NCBI GenBank assembly: GCA_943787265.1
Contig: CALSLT010000036.1
Coordinates: 1 to 52,759 of the forward strand
Length of the DNA stretch: 52,759 nucleotides
Source of the DNA: an uncultured Planctomycetaceae bacterium
GTDB taxonomy: Bacteria; Planctomycetota; Planctomycetia; Planctomycetales; Planctomycetaceae
Direction: 5' to 3'
A program made the position numbers and the translations under genes. The notes beneath the pieces were generated by a model. The model had not been told where the DNA came from, did not search any database, and saw only the letters and a list, made by a program, of their open reading frames with translations. Below, piece by piece: positions 1 to 8,731 of this stretch (positions are counted from its first letter, which is position 1; each line of letters starts with the position of its first letter).

Positions 1-1
1 G

Positions 2-130
2 GGGGAACTCGAAGCAGGATTCGGGACACCCTCCAACCTCGTAGTGTGGTCTGAGTTGGATGTTGATTTCGGCCAATATTCCGGCACTGTCAAAAAGGTA
101 GGACCCCGCCCCCGGCACATTGAAGATTGA
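2..130 (+). CDS. possible C-terminal end of an unidentified upstream gene (partial)
   Basis: An open frame enters from the left edge and stops at TGA 128-130, giving about 42 residues ending in RPRHIED. It has no recognisable domain. It could be the tail of the gene upstream of the cytochrome c gene; in planctomycetes and related bacteria that place is often taken by alternative complex III subunits, but nothing in these residues proves it. It may also be chance. The 73 bases from here to the TTG at 204 show no clear promoter or ribosome binding site. Confidence 0.25.
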   Translation, partial: GELEAGFGTPSNLVVWSELDVDFGQYSGTVKKVGPRPRHIED

Positions 131-203
131 AGGCGAAGGTGTTGGCCGTCGCATCGAGCCTCGCTGGTGTGCGAAGTCTTAACGATTTGAAAGGTGCGGC
201 CCG

Positions 204-1346
204 TTGTTTGTTTCGTCGCCATCCAGCGTTACTGAGAGCAATGACGAATCCAGCGGTGAGGATGGAGCAGACGCCAGTGACGCTCGAACTAGTGAATTAG
301 CAGATACGTCTTCGGGTGAAGGTGAATCGGAATCATATCGTGTTGCTTCATATGATCCGGCGTCGAGATTGTTGAGTGTAGTAAACGAAAATGGCGTCCC
401 GGCTCAGTTGAGTGTGGCGAAGGGGGACAATGTTCAGATTCTCGGGCCTGCGTTGCAGGAAGGCCGAAACCTGTATCTTCGACACTGTATGCACTGCCAC
501 GGAGTAAGTGGTGACGGCGCCGGTCCAACGGCTCAGTACTTTAAAGTTAAGCCTCGAGATTATCGGCAGGGAGTCGTTAAATTTACGTCAACAAAGGCTA
601 ATGTGCCTCGACCCAGCCGGGATGATCTCTTCAGAATCGTCAAGCTCGGTGTTCCAGGAACTTACATGCCGTCCTTCATGCTTCTGCCTGATGAAGAAGT
701 TCATGCGATCGTTGAGTACGTTCGCTGGCTTGCCATGCGTGGCGAAATGGAACGTAAGTTGAATGCTTGGCTCTCTCTCGATTATTCGAAGGAAGCCGTC
801 GCTGATATGGAAGAGCCCGCTGAAGAAATCGAGTCGGCTTTTGCTGAGGCATGGGCTGACGAAGCCAGTGATAATATCACGCAGTTCAGTGAGGAATTGC
901 AGATGGACTGGCAGGAAGCTGACAAGGAAGAGAACGTTGTTGTGCCGCCAACGGAGCGAGTTCCTCCGTCGCCTGAGTCGATCGAACGCGGTCGTAAACT
1001 CTTCCAGGGAAACAAGGCCAAGTGTGCATCTTGTCACGGGCTAACCGGGAAAGGCAACGGGCCGTCTACGGAGAGTTTCAATGACCTTCCGGGCCAGCCG
1101 GGGGTCAAGTCTGACAAGGCTGGTCTGTTCGACATCTGGGGTAATATTGTTAAGCCAAGGAACCTAACGGCCGGCGTGTTTCGTGGTGGACGTCGACCGA
1201 TCGATATTTATCGTCGGATTCACTCGGGGATTAAGGGCACACCAATGCAGGCGTTTGGTTCGACTCTTAATAAAGAGGGTGAAATCTGGGATGTGGTCAA
1301 CTACGTTCTTAGCATTCCATTTGAAAACAAACAGGGCGGTCATTAG
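204..1346 (+). CDS. di-heme cytochrome c, N-terminus uncertain
   Basis: This is an electron-carrying c-type cytochrome that presumably feeds the oxidase encoded directly downstream. Two covalent heme sites are visible: CMHCH at residues 95-99 and CASCH at 274-278. Each lies in a class I cytochrome c domain, with candidate distal methionines in GTYMPSF (about 155) and GTPMQAF. The first 45 residues are polar and acidic (Ser, Glu, Asp) and look like a linker. There is no signal peptide or membrane anchor, although heme c is attached outside the cytoplasm. The frame is closed by TAA at 180-182 and only a TTG is available at 204, without a clear ribosome binding site. The true N-terminus may therefore lie in another frame upstream (sequence error or frameshift). 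The stop is 60 bp before coxB, so co-transcription is likely. Confidence 0.85.
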   Translation: MFVSSPSSVTESNDESSGEDGADASDARTSELADTSSGEGESESYRVASYDPASRLLSVVNENGVPAQLSVAKGDNVQILGPALQEGRNLYLRHCMHCHGVSGDGAGPTAQYFKVKPRDYRQGVVKFTSTKANVPRPSRDDLFRIVKLGVPGTYMPSFMLLPDEEVHAIVEYVRWLAMRGEMERKLNAWLSLDYSKEAVADMEEPAEEIESAFAEAWADEASDNITQFSEELQMDWQEADKEENVVVPPTERVPPSPESIERGRKLFQGNKAKCASCHGLTGKGNGPSTESFNDLPGQPGVKSDKAGLFDIWGNIVKPRNLTAGVFRGGRRPIDIYRRIHSGIKGTPMQAFGSTLNKEGEIWDVVNYVLSIPFENKQGGH

Positions 1347-1406
1347 ACCCGTCTGCTGGCGGTTAGGTTGACTGTCTGCAATTTCAAGTTTCGCTGTGGA
1401 GAGTAA

Positions 1407-2237
1407 GTGGTGAACAAGTTCTGGCCCATATTTTTCATGTTCTGGCCGATTCTTGCGATCGTGAGTTTCGTGATCGCGCCGGGCATGGACTGGTGGTTCC
1501 CAGGGCCCGCCATGAGTCCTCTGGGTGAGCAGATCGACAATCTGTTCTACTTGATCCTAGTCATCGTTGCTGTGACTTTCGTCGGAACGCATGTCGCGCT
1601 TGGCTATGTACTCTGGCGAGGCGTCGACAATAAAGACCAGAAGGCTTGGTTCTCTCATGGAAGCCATAATCTCGAAATCTTATGGTCGATCGCTCCTGCT
1701 GGGATTCTAATGTTCATCTCGCTTTATCAGCTGGATGTCTGGATGGAGTTTCGGGTCAAGACACATTTTCCAGAAGGCACGACGCCCGTTGCTGAAGTCA
1801 CTGCCCGGCAGTTTGAGTGGCGAATTCGTTATCCGGCTCCTGGTAAGAAGTTGATGACGACCCCACAATCGGATGACTTGTACACTGTGAATGATCTGCA
1901 TGTGCCATTTGGTCGTCCCGTGTCGATCCGCCTGAGATCAATGGATGTGCAGCACGCTTTTTTTCTTCCAGAACTGCGCGTGAAGCAAGACGCTGTTCCG
2001 GGTGCTGTGATTCCTGTTTGGTTTGAGGCAAGTAAGCCTGGTGAGTATGACCTTACCTGTGCCGAACTTTGCGGATGGGGCCACTACAAGATGCGTGGTC
2101 GTGTGTTTGCCGAGAATGAATCTGGCTTTGAACAGTATCTCGAGACACTACAGGCAGAACAAAACTTTGACGGCGTCACACAGCCGGAGCATACCGGAGC
2201 TCAGATCGCTGAATACGGAATCGAGGACTCACAGTGA
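1407..2237 (+). CDS. coxB: cytochrome c oxidase subunit II (CuA subunit)
   Basis: This subunit takes electrons from cytochrome c through the binuclear CuA centre and passes them to subunit I. It has 276 residues. Hydrophobic segments lie near residues 5-23, 46-70 and 92-110, followed by a periplasmic cupredoxin domain. All CuA ligands are present: H183 in VQHAFF, then C218, E220, C222, H226 and M229 in CAELCGWGHYKM. The start is GTG 1407 (a second GTG follows at 1410) behind GGAGAG at 1398-1403. The stop overlaps the coxA start by four bases (GTGA), which indicates translational coupling. There is no fused heme c domain, unlike true caa3 subunit II; the separate di-heme cytochrome upstream may fill that role (inference). 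Confidence 0.95.
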   Translation: MVNKFWPIFFMFWPILAIVSFVIAPGMDWWFPGPAMSPLGEQIDNLFYLILVIVAVTFVGTHVALGYVLWRGVDNKDQKAWFSHGSHNLEILWSIAPAGILMFISLYQLDVWMEFRVKTHFPEGTTPVAEVTARQFEWRIRYPAPGKKLMTTPQSDDLYTVNDLHVPFGRPVSIRLRSMDVQHAFFLPELRVKQDAVPGAVIPVWFEASKPGEYDLTCAELCGWGHYKMRGRVFAENESGFEQYLETLQAEQNFDGVTQPEHTGAQIAEYGIEDSQ

Positions 2238-4102
2238 GTACGCTTAACCCAGCTGCTGATGCATCGGCACACGCTCATGATGTTCATGGTCATCATGAAA
2301 TAGGCTTCGTGAGCAAGTACATTTTCTCAACCGACCACAAGATGATCGGGATTCAGTTCCTGTTCACAACCTTGCTGATGCTGATTGTCGGCGGCTCACT
2401 CGCACTGGGTGTTCGCTTCCAGCTTGCATGGCCGTGGCGAGCGATGCCGGTCGTCAGTCAGGTTGCCGAGCTGGCCGGTGGTCCAACCTTTGTTGCTGAA
2501 GGTGGGCAGATCTCGCCTGAGTTCTACACGATGCTGTTTACCATGCATGCATCGGTGATGATCTTTCTTGTGATCATCCCGATTCTTGCTGGAGCATTCG
2601 GTAACTTTCTAATCCCGCTCATGATCGGTGCGGATGATATGGCCTTTCCCGTGCTCAATATGTTGAGTTACTGGTTTATGTGGCCGGCGATCGTCTGTTT
2701 TGGTTTGAGCTTTACCGTTGGTGGTCTAAACGCAGCGCCAGCGCAGGGGTGGACCTCGTATCCAGTTTTGTCGGCGATCGTTGATTCGGCACCAGGAGCT
2801 GGGGATGCGCAAACCTGGTGGCTGATGGGCCTCACGTTTGTGGGTGTGTCGTCGATGATGGGATCGGTCAACTACATGACGACCATTATCAATATGCGTG
2901 CTCCGGGAATGACTCTGTTCCGAATGCCGCTGACTATCTGGTCGATGTTCATTACCGCAATTCTGCAGGCGTTCGCGTTGCCAGTGTTGACTGCAGCAGG
3001 GTTCATGCTTCTTACAGAGCGAACGCTCGGGTTCAATTTCTTTGTTCCCGGTGGGCTGATCGTCAATAACGGCGATCCGACAGTCGGTGGTGGCCAGCCT
3101 CTGCTTTGGCAGCATCTTTTCTGGTTCTACTCGCACCCGGCTGTGTACATCATGCTTTTGCCCGCGATGGGGATGGTTTCCGACATGCTGGCCTGCGTAG
3201 TGCGTAAGCCGATCTTTGGTTACAAGCCGATGGTTTATTCGATGGCGGCAATTGCCGGCCTTGGGTTCATCGTGTGGGGTCATCACATGTTCACAAGCGG
3301 GATGAATCCTGCTTTGGGAATGACGTTCATGATCTCGACGATGATGATCGCCCTGCCTTCCGCTGTGAAAGTCTTCAACTGGATTGGTACGATCTGGGGC
3401 GGCAAGGTGACCTTCAATACCGTTACGCTGAATTGTGTGGCGTTTGTGTCGATGTTCATCGTTGGCGGTCTGAGCGGAATCTTCATGGCGGCTGTTCCTG
3501 TCGACATTTACTTCCACGACACGTACTTCATCGTCGCTCACTTCCACTATGTGTTGTTTGGAGCGACTCTGTTCGGTTGCTTTGGAGCAATTCAATTCTG
3601 GTTCCCAAAGATGTGGGGCCGCATGATGAGCGAGCGGCTTGGGCGTCTTCATTTCTTCCTGACGTTCATCGGTTTCAACGGAACTTTCTTTCCGATGCAT
3701 CTACTAGGGATTGCCGGTTTTCCGCGGCGATACGCTGACCCATACATCCATCCCTACATGGAGCATCTGATGCCCATGAACCAGTTCATCACAATTTGTG
3801 CGGTGATCATGGGCGTGGCTCAGTTTCTGCTAATCGGCAACTTCGTGCTCAGTATCTTTTATGGCAAGAAGGCAGGCCGAAACCCTTGGAATGCGAACGG
3901 TCTTGAATGGACTGCCCCGTCGCCCCCAGGTCATGGCAACTTTGATATTCTGCCGGTGGTGTATCGTGGTCCGTACGAATACTCGTCACCGTTGGTCGAT
4001 GGACGTGATTATTTGATGCAGACCGAACGGCTGAATCCGGCAGCAGAGGCCGTTGATAATCCTGCTGACGATGCCACGACTGACCCCGGCAGTGATTCGT
4101 AG
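2234..4102 (+). CDS. coxA: cytochrome c oxidase subunit I, A2-type heme-copper oxidase
   Basis: This is the catalytic subunit that reduces O2 to water and pumps protons; it has 622 residues and about 12 membrane segments. Visible ligands are H105 (low-spin heme), H301 with the cross-linked Y305, H350-H351 (CuB), H436 (high-spin heme) and H438. The helix VI motif is YSHPAVY (299-305), not GHPEVY. Loss of the Glu and gain of Tyr-Ser is the signature of the A2 subfamily known from Thermus and Rhodothermus caa3 oxidases. K379 in LPSAVKVF (K-channel) and D135 in GADDMAFP are kept. It starts at GTG 2234, overlapping coxB by four bases. A hydrophilic His-rich N-terminus (HAHDVHGHHE) precedes the first helix. 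The next gene begins 15 bp downstream. Confidence 0.97.
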   Translation: MSTLNPAADASAHAHDVHGHHEIGFVSKYIFSTDHKMIGIQFLFTTLLMLIVGGSLALGVRFQLAWPWRAMPVVSQVAELAGGPTFVAEGGQISPEFYTMLFTMHASVMIFLVIIPILAGAFGNFLIPLMIGADDMAFPVLNMLSYWFMWPAIVCFGLSFTVGGLNAAPAQGWTSYPVLSAIVDSAPGAGDAQTWWLMGLTFVGVSSMMGSVNYMTTIINMRAPGMTLFRMPLTIWSMFITAILQAFALPVLTAAGFMLLTERTLGFNFFVPGGLIVNNGDPTVGGGQPLLWQHLFWFYSHPAVYIMLLPAMGMVSDMLACVVRKPIFGYKPMVYSMAAIAGLGFIVWGHHMFTSGMNPALGMTFMISTMMIALPSAVKVFNWIGTIWGGKVTFNTVTLNCVAFVSMFIVGGLSGIFMAAVPVDIYFHDTYFIVAHFHYVLFGATLFGCFGAIQFWFPKMWGRMMSERLGRLHFFLTFIGFNGTFFPMHLLGIAGFPRRYADPYIHPYMEHLMPMNQFITICAVIMGVAQFLLIGNFVLSIFYGKKAGRNPWNANGLEWTAPSPPGHGNFDILPVVYRGPYEYSSPLVDGRDYLMQTERLNPAAEAVDNPADDATTDPGSDS

Positions 4103-4117
4103 CGACGGAGGTTTCAG

Positions 4118-5041
4118 TTGGCTGCTCGGACGGAACAGGATAAGCGAGTACACGTTCTTGCGGTTGTTACGGCAGTTGTGTCGTTGATACCGATCGGGCT
4201 TGGGTCGCTGGTTACGACGCTTGGGGCGGGAATGGCCTTCTTGGACTGGCCAACCTCTGATGGGCAGGGCATGTTGACCTACCCTTGGTTGCAGTCGTCT
4301 GGGGATGACTTTGTAGAACATGGTCACCGATTGGGGGGAATGCTCATTGGCGTAGTCGCGATCGTGCTGTGTTGTGTGGCTTGGATCGGAAAGAGCTCGC
4401 GTGCAGTGTGTTATGCTGTTTCTGCTGTTCTCTTAGGAGTCATTGTTCAAGGTTTGTTAGGTGGTCTGAGAGTGCGGCTTGATGAGCTGGGCTTTGGACA
4501 TTTGATTGCTTTTGGGCATAGCGTGTTTGGATGCTTGGTCTTTGTCAGCTTGTGGATGGTGTGTTCGGCGACGAGCAGAAACTGGAATGAGGTCAATGAG
4601 GGTTCTGTTGATTCGAGTTTTGTCTCGTGTCTTGCGTGGTCTTATCCAGTTGTTGTGCTGACGCAGTACGTTTTTGGTGGAGTCATCAGGCACGTAGGAA
4701 GCATGCTTCATGCACATTTCGTAGGTGCTGCACTGGTTTTTCTTTTTGGCTGTTGTGTCGTTATAAGCTCATTTCGGATGAAGTTCCGCAATGTGCGATC
4801 TCGAGCCGTGATGGTTGGCTTGGCTGTGTTCGGCCAGATACTGCTTGGTTTGGGAGTTTGGGTTACCAAGTTTGGATTTGCCCCATCTGGGTTGGTTGCT
4901 GTGCAGCATTCGATTCCTCAAGTTGTGGCGAGGTCTTTGCACACGGTTGTTGGGATGGTTGTAGTTGCGACTGCAGTGTCATGGGCTGTGACTGTTATAA
5001 AGTCCGATCGGTCGGCGTGTCGCAATCTGGCGACTGGCTGA
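4118..5041 (+). CDS. ctaA: heme A synthase (COX15/CtaA family)
   Basis: This enzyme oxidises the methyl group of heme O to a formyl group to give heme A for the oxidase. It is a 307-residue, mostly hydrophobic protein with about eight helices. Family histidines are visible in EHGHRLGG, FGHLIAFGHS, RHVGSMLHAHF and QHSIPQ...RSLHTVVGM. The start is TTG 4118, chosen because GGAGG sits at 4107-4111 with good spacing. It follows coxA by 15 bp and precedes ctaB by about 60 bp, so heme modification is encoded with the apoprotein. It could be confused with other heme-binding membrane proteins, but the paired-His halves and the context make the call firm. Confidence 0.9.
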   Translation: MAARTEQDKRVHVLAVVTAVVSLIPIGLGSLVTTLGAGMAFLDWPTSDGQGMLTYPWLQSSGDDFVEHGHRLGGMLIGVVAIVLCCVAWIGKSSRAVCYAVSAVLLGVIVQGLLGGLRVRLDELGFGHLIAFGHSVFGCLVFVSLWMVCSATSRNWNEVNEGSVDSSFVSCLAWSYPVVVLTQYVFGGVIRHVGSMLHAHFVGAALVFLFGCCVVISSFRMKFRNVRSRAVMVGLAVFGQILLGLGVWVTKFGFAPSGLVAVQHSIPQVVARSLHTVVGMVVVATAVSWAVTVIKSDRSACRNLATG

Positions 5042-5100
5042 CCATTCTTGATTGAATATGATTCTGGCTGATTCAAAAACTTATTGAGGAACCGCGAAGA

Positions 5101-6021
5101 ATGAGCTCTGCGAGTGTCACCACTGGATTGTCTGGTCGAGGAGCGGCTTTGCCGTTGACTCGGTTTGGTGATTATTTGCAGCTGTCTAAACCCCGCATTG
5201 CTGTCATGGGAATGGTCGCTGTTGCTGTTGGCTACTTTGTGGGCTGTGAGGGGACTGTTTCCTTCGGTGAGTTGCTTAGTGCATGTGGTGGGATTGCCAG
5301 CGTAGCTGTGTCATGCAGTTTCTTAAACCAGTGGTACGAGCAGGACACTGATCAGCGAATGGATCGGACGGCCAATCGACCCGTTCCCGGTGGTCGTGTT
5401 CGTCCGGGCGAAGTGCTGATGGTTGGCTTGGTACTCATGTTTGGTGGTGTTGGCTGGCTGCTGGTTTCGGTAAATACACTAACAGCTGTTCTATCGTTTT
5501 TGACACTTGCGATTTACGTGGCTGTTTATACGCCACTTAAACGAGTTACCTTTTTGTGTACTGTTTTCGGTGCCGTTTCTGGAGCGATGCCTCCAGTGCT
5601 GGGCTGGACAGCGGCAGGCGGAAGCCTTGATGGCGGAGCGTTGGCGTTGTTTCTGCTTTTGTTTGCGTGGCAGTTCCCTCATTTTCTCGCCATTGCGACG
5701 ATCTACCGGAATGATTACGAGTCTGCAGGACTTCGGATGTTGCCGCTGGTCCGCGGCGATTCGAATGGGGCTGGTCTCGTAGGAGCGGTCTACGCCTGTG
5801 TCCTGATTCCCATCAGTGTGATGGTCTGGGAGCAGGGTATGGCCGGCAATCTTTATTTGACTGTCGCGCTGACGGGCGGCGTTGTTTATCTAGTTAGCTC
5901 GATCCGGTTTCTTCTGGATCAATCAAAGGAACGGGCAAAACAACTTGTTCTTTGTTCGATCGTTTATTTACCGACAGTGCTGCTAACGATGACTTGGGAC
6001 CATTACCGGTTGCTGTCATAG
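5101..6021 (+). CDS. ctaB: protoheme IX farnesyltransferase (heme O synthase)
   Basis: This UbiA-family membrane prenyltransferase transfers a farnesyl group to protoheme IX to give heme O, the substrate of CtaA. It has 306 residues. The first Asp-rich prenyl-diphosphate site reads NQWYEQDTDQRMDRTANRP (about residues 76-94), the classic N-x-x-x-D-x-x-x-D arrangement of CtaB. LSKPRIAVMG near the N-terminus and the helix pattern fit the family. It starts at ATG 5101 behind GAGGAA (5086-5091). Together with ctaA it means the oxidase uses A-type heme. Confidence 0.95.
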   Translation: MSSASVTTGLSGRGAALPLTRFGDYLQLSKPRIAVMGMVAVAVGYFVGCEGTVSFGELLSACGGIASVAVSCSFLNQWYEQDTDQRMDRTANRPVPGGRVRPGEVLMVGLVLMFGGVGWLLVSVNTLTAVLSFLTLAIYVAVYTPLKRVTFLCTVFGAVSGAMPPVLGWTAAGGSLDGGALALFLLLFAWQFPHFLAIATIYRNDYESAGLRMLPLVRGDSNGAGLVGAVYACVLIPISVMVWEQGMAGNLYLTVALTGGVVYLVSSIRFLLDQSKERAKQLVLCSIVYLPTVLLTMTWDHYRLLS

Positions 6022-6100
6022 TTGATCGCTGATTCGGCAGGGTTGTTAGGTGAGTCAGGAATCTGGCTCAATGTTGATACCTGTTTGCTAAGTGAACTTT

Positions 6101-6121
6101 ATCGAGAACGTCTCGATTTTC
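6101..6121 (+). terminator. weak stem-loop between ctaB and coxC
   Basis: ATCGAGA (6101-6107), loop ACG, TCTCGAT (6111-6117) and four T in total form a perfect 7-bp hairpin just before coxC. The short U run makes it a weak terminator at best. It may be an RNA processing or attenuation site inside the cox operon. Confidence 0.3.
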
Positions 6122-6133
6122 AGGATTTGAGGC

Positions 6134-7108
6134 ATGTCGCACTCAGAAAACTCACACGGAAGTTCAGCCCCACCATTGAAGATGGGGTTGGCAATTCCGG
6201 ATTCCAAGCTGTGTATGTGGCTTTTTCTCGGTACCGAGATCATGTTCTTCACAGCGTTCATCGGTAGCTACATTGTGTTACGGCTTGGTTCGCCAGGCTG
6301 GCCGAGCGACCCCAAAGATACGCACATTCTGGTGCTCGCTGGTGGTATCAACACGTTTGTGTTGATTCTCTCCAGCTATCTTGTTGTGTTGTCGCATGAG
6401 GCGATGATTGAAAAGAACTTCCGCAAGGCATGGAATTTCATGGCCGGCACGATGGTTCTGGCTTTTTTGTTTCTCGGCATAAAGAGCGTCGAGTACTACG
6501 GCAAGTTTGATCACGACATCGTCCCTGGACACATCGCAGAAAATGATGAGCAGGCACTGGCAAAGCTGGTCCGCGAGTTCGACTCCTCACGAGTTGCGTT
6601 GTTGAATGCGATTGTGCCTGGCGATGACGACGCCAACAAGAAGGCCAGTAAGTTGGCCACTGGGCCCGGAGAGGGCGAGGCGGCATTTGATCCCGGAATG
6701 GTTGCTGCTTACCAGAAGCTCGATACGAGTTCCGGAGAGCTGCGTGACGCTGTCCGTGCAGAAAAAATTTCGCTGCACGTGGGTGTCGATCACGAGATCA
6801 ATCCAGAAATCCTGTCTCGTCTCGAAGCAATGAGAAGTGACGAGCAAATCGAGCCCTACTTCCATGCTCACGATCCGCACCCAATGGTGTATGGCAACGT
6901 ATTTGCCTCGACTTACTTTTTGATGACAGGTTTCCATGCCATCCATGTAGTCGTCGGAATGATTCTCTTTGGGATCGTTCTGCTGCAAGGAAGCAAGTTG
7001 GACGAAACGTGGATCGACTTCATTGAGAACAGTGGCCTTTACTGGCACTTTGTTGACTTGGTCTGGATCTTTCTGTTCCCGTTACTGTACATCGTTGACT
7101 TTGGCTAA
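6134..7108 (+). CDS. coxC: cytochrome c oxidase subunit III with a large hydrophilic insertion
   Basis: This is the membrane subunit III of the aa3-type oxidase, 324 residues against the usual 190-260. An N-terminal set of helices (about 28-52, 64-86, 100-120) ends with SVEYYGKF, carrying the conserved Glu at 120. A final pair of helices (about 255-290 and 300-322) includes FHAIHVVVGM and WHFVDLVWIFLFPLLY, both typical of the family. Between them lies a polar stretch of roughly 125 residues (about 124-250), rich in Asp, Glu, Ala and Lys, where most homologues have a short loop. It starts at ATG 6134. The upstream gap of 112 bp carries a small hairpin. Confidence 0.93.
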   Translation: MSHSENSHGSSAPPLKMGLAIPDSKLCMWLFLGTEIMFFTAFIGSYIVLRLGSPGWPSDPKDTHILVLAGGINTFVLILSSYLVVLSHEAMIEKNFRKAWNFMAGTMVLAFLFLGIKSVEYYGKFDHDIVPGHIAENDEQALAKLVREFDSSRVALLNAIVPGDDDANKKASKLATGPGEGEAAFDPGMVAAYQKLDTSSGELRDAVRAEKISLHVGVDHEINPEILSRLEAMRSDEQIEPYFHAHDPHPMVYGNVFASTYFLMTGFHAIHVVVGMILFGIVLLQGSKLDETWIDFIENSGLYWHFVDLVWIFLFPLLYIVDFG

Positions 7109-7214
7109 AAGCGGCGAGTTTCGGTTGCTCGTGACGGCGTCGACACTGTTTGGCGGCATGTCCTACAAGTCACAAATACATCTAAGCCTCTCTTAGACAT
7201 ACAGAAGAGAATGA

Positions 7215-7610
7215 GTGATGGATAATCACGAAGAACATCACCATCCCCCATACAAATTCATCTTTATGATCCTTATCGTCTGCACAGGATTGTCCTGGAT
7301 CGCGGATGAGCTTAAGGACAGTTTTCCAGGTCCAGGTTGGCTCGCAGTGACCGTGTTGGCAATCTCGACGATGAAAGCATCCTGCGTGATGCTTTACTTC
7401 ATGCATCTGAAGTTTGAGCGACACTGGAAGTATGTGTTGCTTGCCCCAACATTTATTCTCGCTGTCGGGTTGCCGTTGGCCCTCTTCCCGGATGTTGCCG
7501 TTCACTACTACGACGTAGACGTGCCGCAGAATCCGATTGAGAGTCGAGCCGCTGGAAATTTCCACGGTGAAGCGACTGACGGCGGTCACGCTGCAGCGTC
7601 ACATCACTAA
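7215..7610 (+). CDS. coxD: cytochrome c oxidase subunit IV-like membrane protein
   Basis: A small 131-residue membrane protein follows subunit III, as the prokaryotic subunit IV (COX4_pro family) does in many bacteria. It begins with a His-rich cytosolic stretch (HEEHHHPPYKF), then has hydrophobic segments near residues 14-30, 40-62 and 75-95. KASCVMLYFMHLKFE matches the family's second helix. The C-terminus is again His-rich (ATDGGHAAASHH). The start is GTG 7215 or ATG 7218. A strong terminator follows, so this is the last gene of the structural cox unit. Confidence 0.85.
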   Translation: MMDNHEEHHHPPYKFIFMILIVCTGLSWIADELKDSFPGPGWLAVTVLAISTMKASCVMLYFMHLKFERHWKYVLLAPTFILAVGLPLALFPDVAVHYYDVDVPQNPIESRAAGNFHGEATDGGHAAASHH

Positions 7611-7651
7611 ACGCGGATTGTGACTGTTTCAGGCTGTTGAATTTTGACTTC

Positions 7652-7689
7652 AGGCTCGGCTTCATTGATTGAGGCCGGGCTTTTCTTTT
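7652..7689 (+). terminator. rho-independent terminator after the cox structural genes
   Basis: AGGCTCGGC (7652-7660) can pair with GCCGGGCTT (7674-7682) with G-U pairs, closing a 13-base loop, followed by TTTTCTTTT. It separates the oxidase subunit genes from the ABC/Sco accessory genes. Confidence 0.75.
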
Positions 7690-7738
7690 GTTGAGTCGTG
7701 TTTGTGAGTAGCGGTTGTACTCTGGCCTTGGAGCAACG

Positions 7739-8677
7739 GTGGACGAGCTACCAGCAATTCGAGTGGATGATTTATCGTTTCGATACGGTGATCGCCTTGC
7801 GCTGGACTCAGTCAACTTCTCAGTGAAGTCTGGTGCGATTTTCGGATTTCTTGGGCCGAATGGCGGCGGGAAGACAACCCTCTTCAGTATCCTCAGTACG
7901 GTCCTGCCATTGCAGACGGGGGCTGTGACTGCTCTCGGTCATGATGTTCAGAATGATTCCGCCAGGTATCGGCAGCAGATTGGCGTCACGTTTCAGGCTC
8001 CAGGCCTCGATCGACGGCTTACTGTTCTTGAGAATCTGATTCACCAGGGACATCTATTCGGTCTGAAGGGTGAGCACCTGCGTCATACTTGTCAGGAGTT
8101 GTTGGCACAATTCGGAGTTGCAGATCGGCAAGCTGACATCGTTGATACGTTGTCAGGCGGACTGAAACGTCGAGTTGAACTTGCCAAGTGTCTGATTCAT
8201 GGCCCGTCGCTGTTGCTGCTGGATGAGCCGTCGACTGGGTTGGATCCCGGAGCTCGTCATGAGCTTTGGGCGAGTCTTGAAGAGCTTCGTGCTGAGCACG
8301 GAGTCACAGTTGTTGTGACGACTCATTTGATGGAAGAAGCTGAACGTTGTGATGAATTGGCTCTGCTGCATTTAGGTAAAGTGGTCGCACAGGGCAGTCC
8401 ATCGGTGCTTCGGAGTAGGATTCCCGGTGAGTGTCTGACAATCGTTGCTGATCAGCCTGAAGTCTTGAAAAGTCGGTTGGCGGTGGAAGTTCAAGTCGAG
8501 TCCAAGCGAGTCGGAGAGACACTGCGAATTCACCAACCCAATGGTCAGCAATTGTTTGGCCAGATCATGGATAAATTTTCTGCGAACATTCGGTCGATCT
8601 CATTGGGGAAGCCGACACTTGAGGACGTATTCCTGATGGAAACTGGCTCGCGTTTCGCTGAGTCCGTCAGCGAGTGA
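7739..8677 (+). CDS. ABC transporter ATP-binding protein
   Basis: This is the ATPase of an ABC-2 type exporter, 312 residues. Walker A reads GPNGGGKTT, the signature LSGGLKRRVELAKCL, and Walker B LLLLDEPSTGLDP, with an H-loop in VTTHLMEEAERCD. A C-terminal extension of about 90 residues is like those of DrrA/NodI/CcmA-type ATPases. The start is GTG 7739, because GGAG at 7730-7733 is correctly spaced; the frame is open from TTG 7715 but that has no binding site. The membrane partner follows 54 bp downstream. Lying between cox genes and sco suggests a role in oxidase or copper/heme assembly (inference); the substrate is unknown. Confidence 0.9.
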   Translation: MDELPAIRVDDLSFRYGDRLALDSVNFSVKSGAIFGFLGPNGGGKTTLFSILSTVLPLQTGAVTALGHDVQNDSARYRQQIGVTFQAPGLDRRLTVLENLIHQGHLFGLKGEHLRHTCQELLAQFGVADRQADIVDTLSGGLKRRVELAKCLIHGPSLLLLDEPSTGLDPGARHELWASLEELRAEHGVTVVVTTHLMEEAERCDELALLHLGKVVAQGSPSVLRSRIPGECLTIVADQPEVLKSRLAVEVQVESKRVGETLRIHQPNGQQLFGQIMDKFSANIRSISLGKPTLEDVFLMETGSRFAESVSE

Positions 8678-8731
8678 CCTTTCATTAGTCGATCCGGTTC
8701 TGAATTTAATCTGAGAGATTGCATAACTGTT

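Noticed and set aside
2726..3700. 324-residue open frame on the minus strand
   Set aside because: Lies wholly opposite coxA; composition is rich in His, Arg and Gln with no domain, a shadow of a GC-rich gene.
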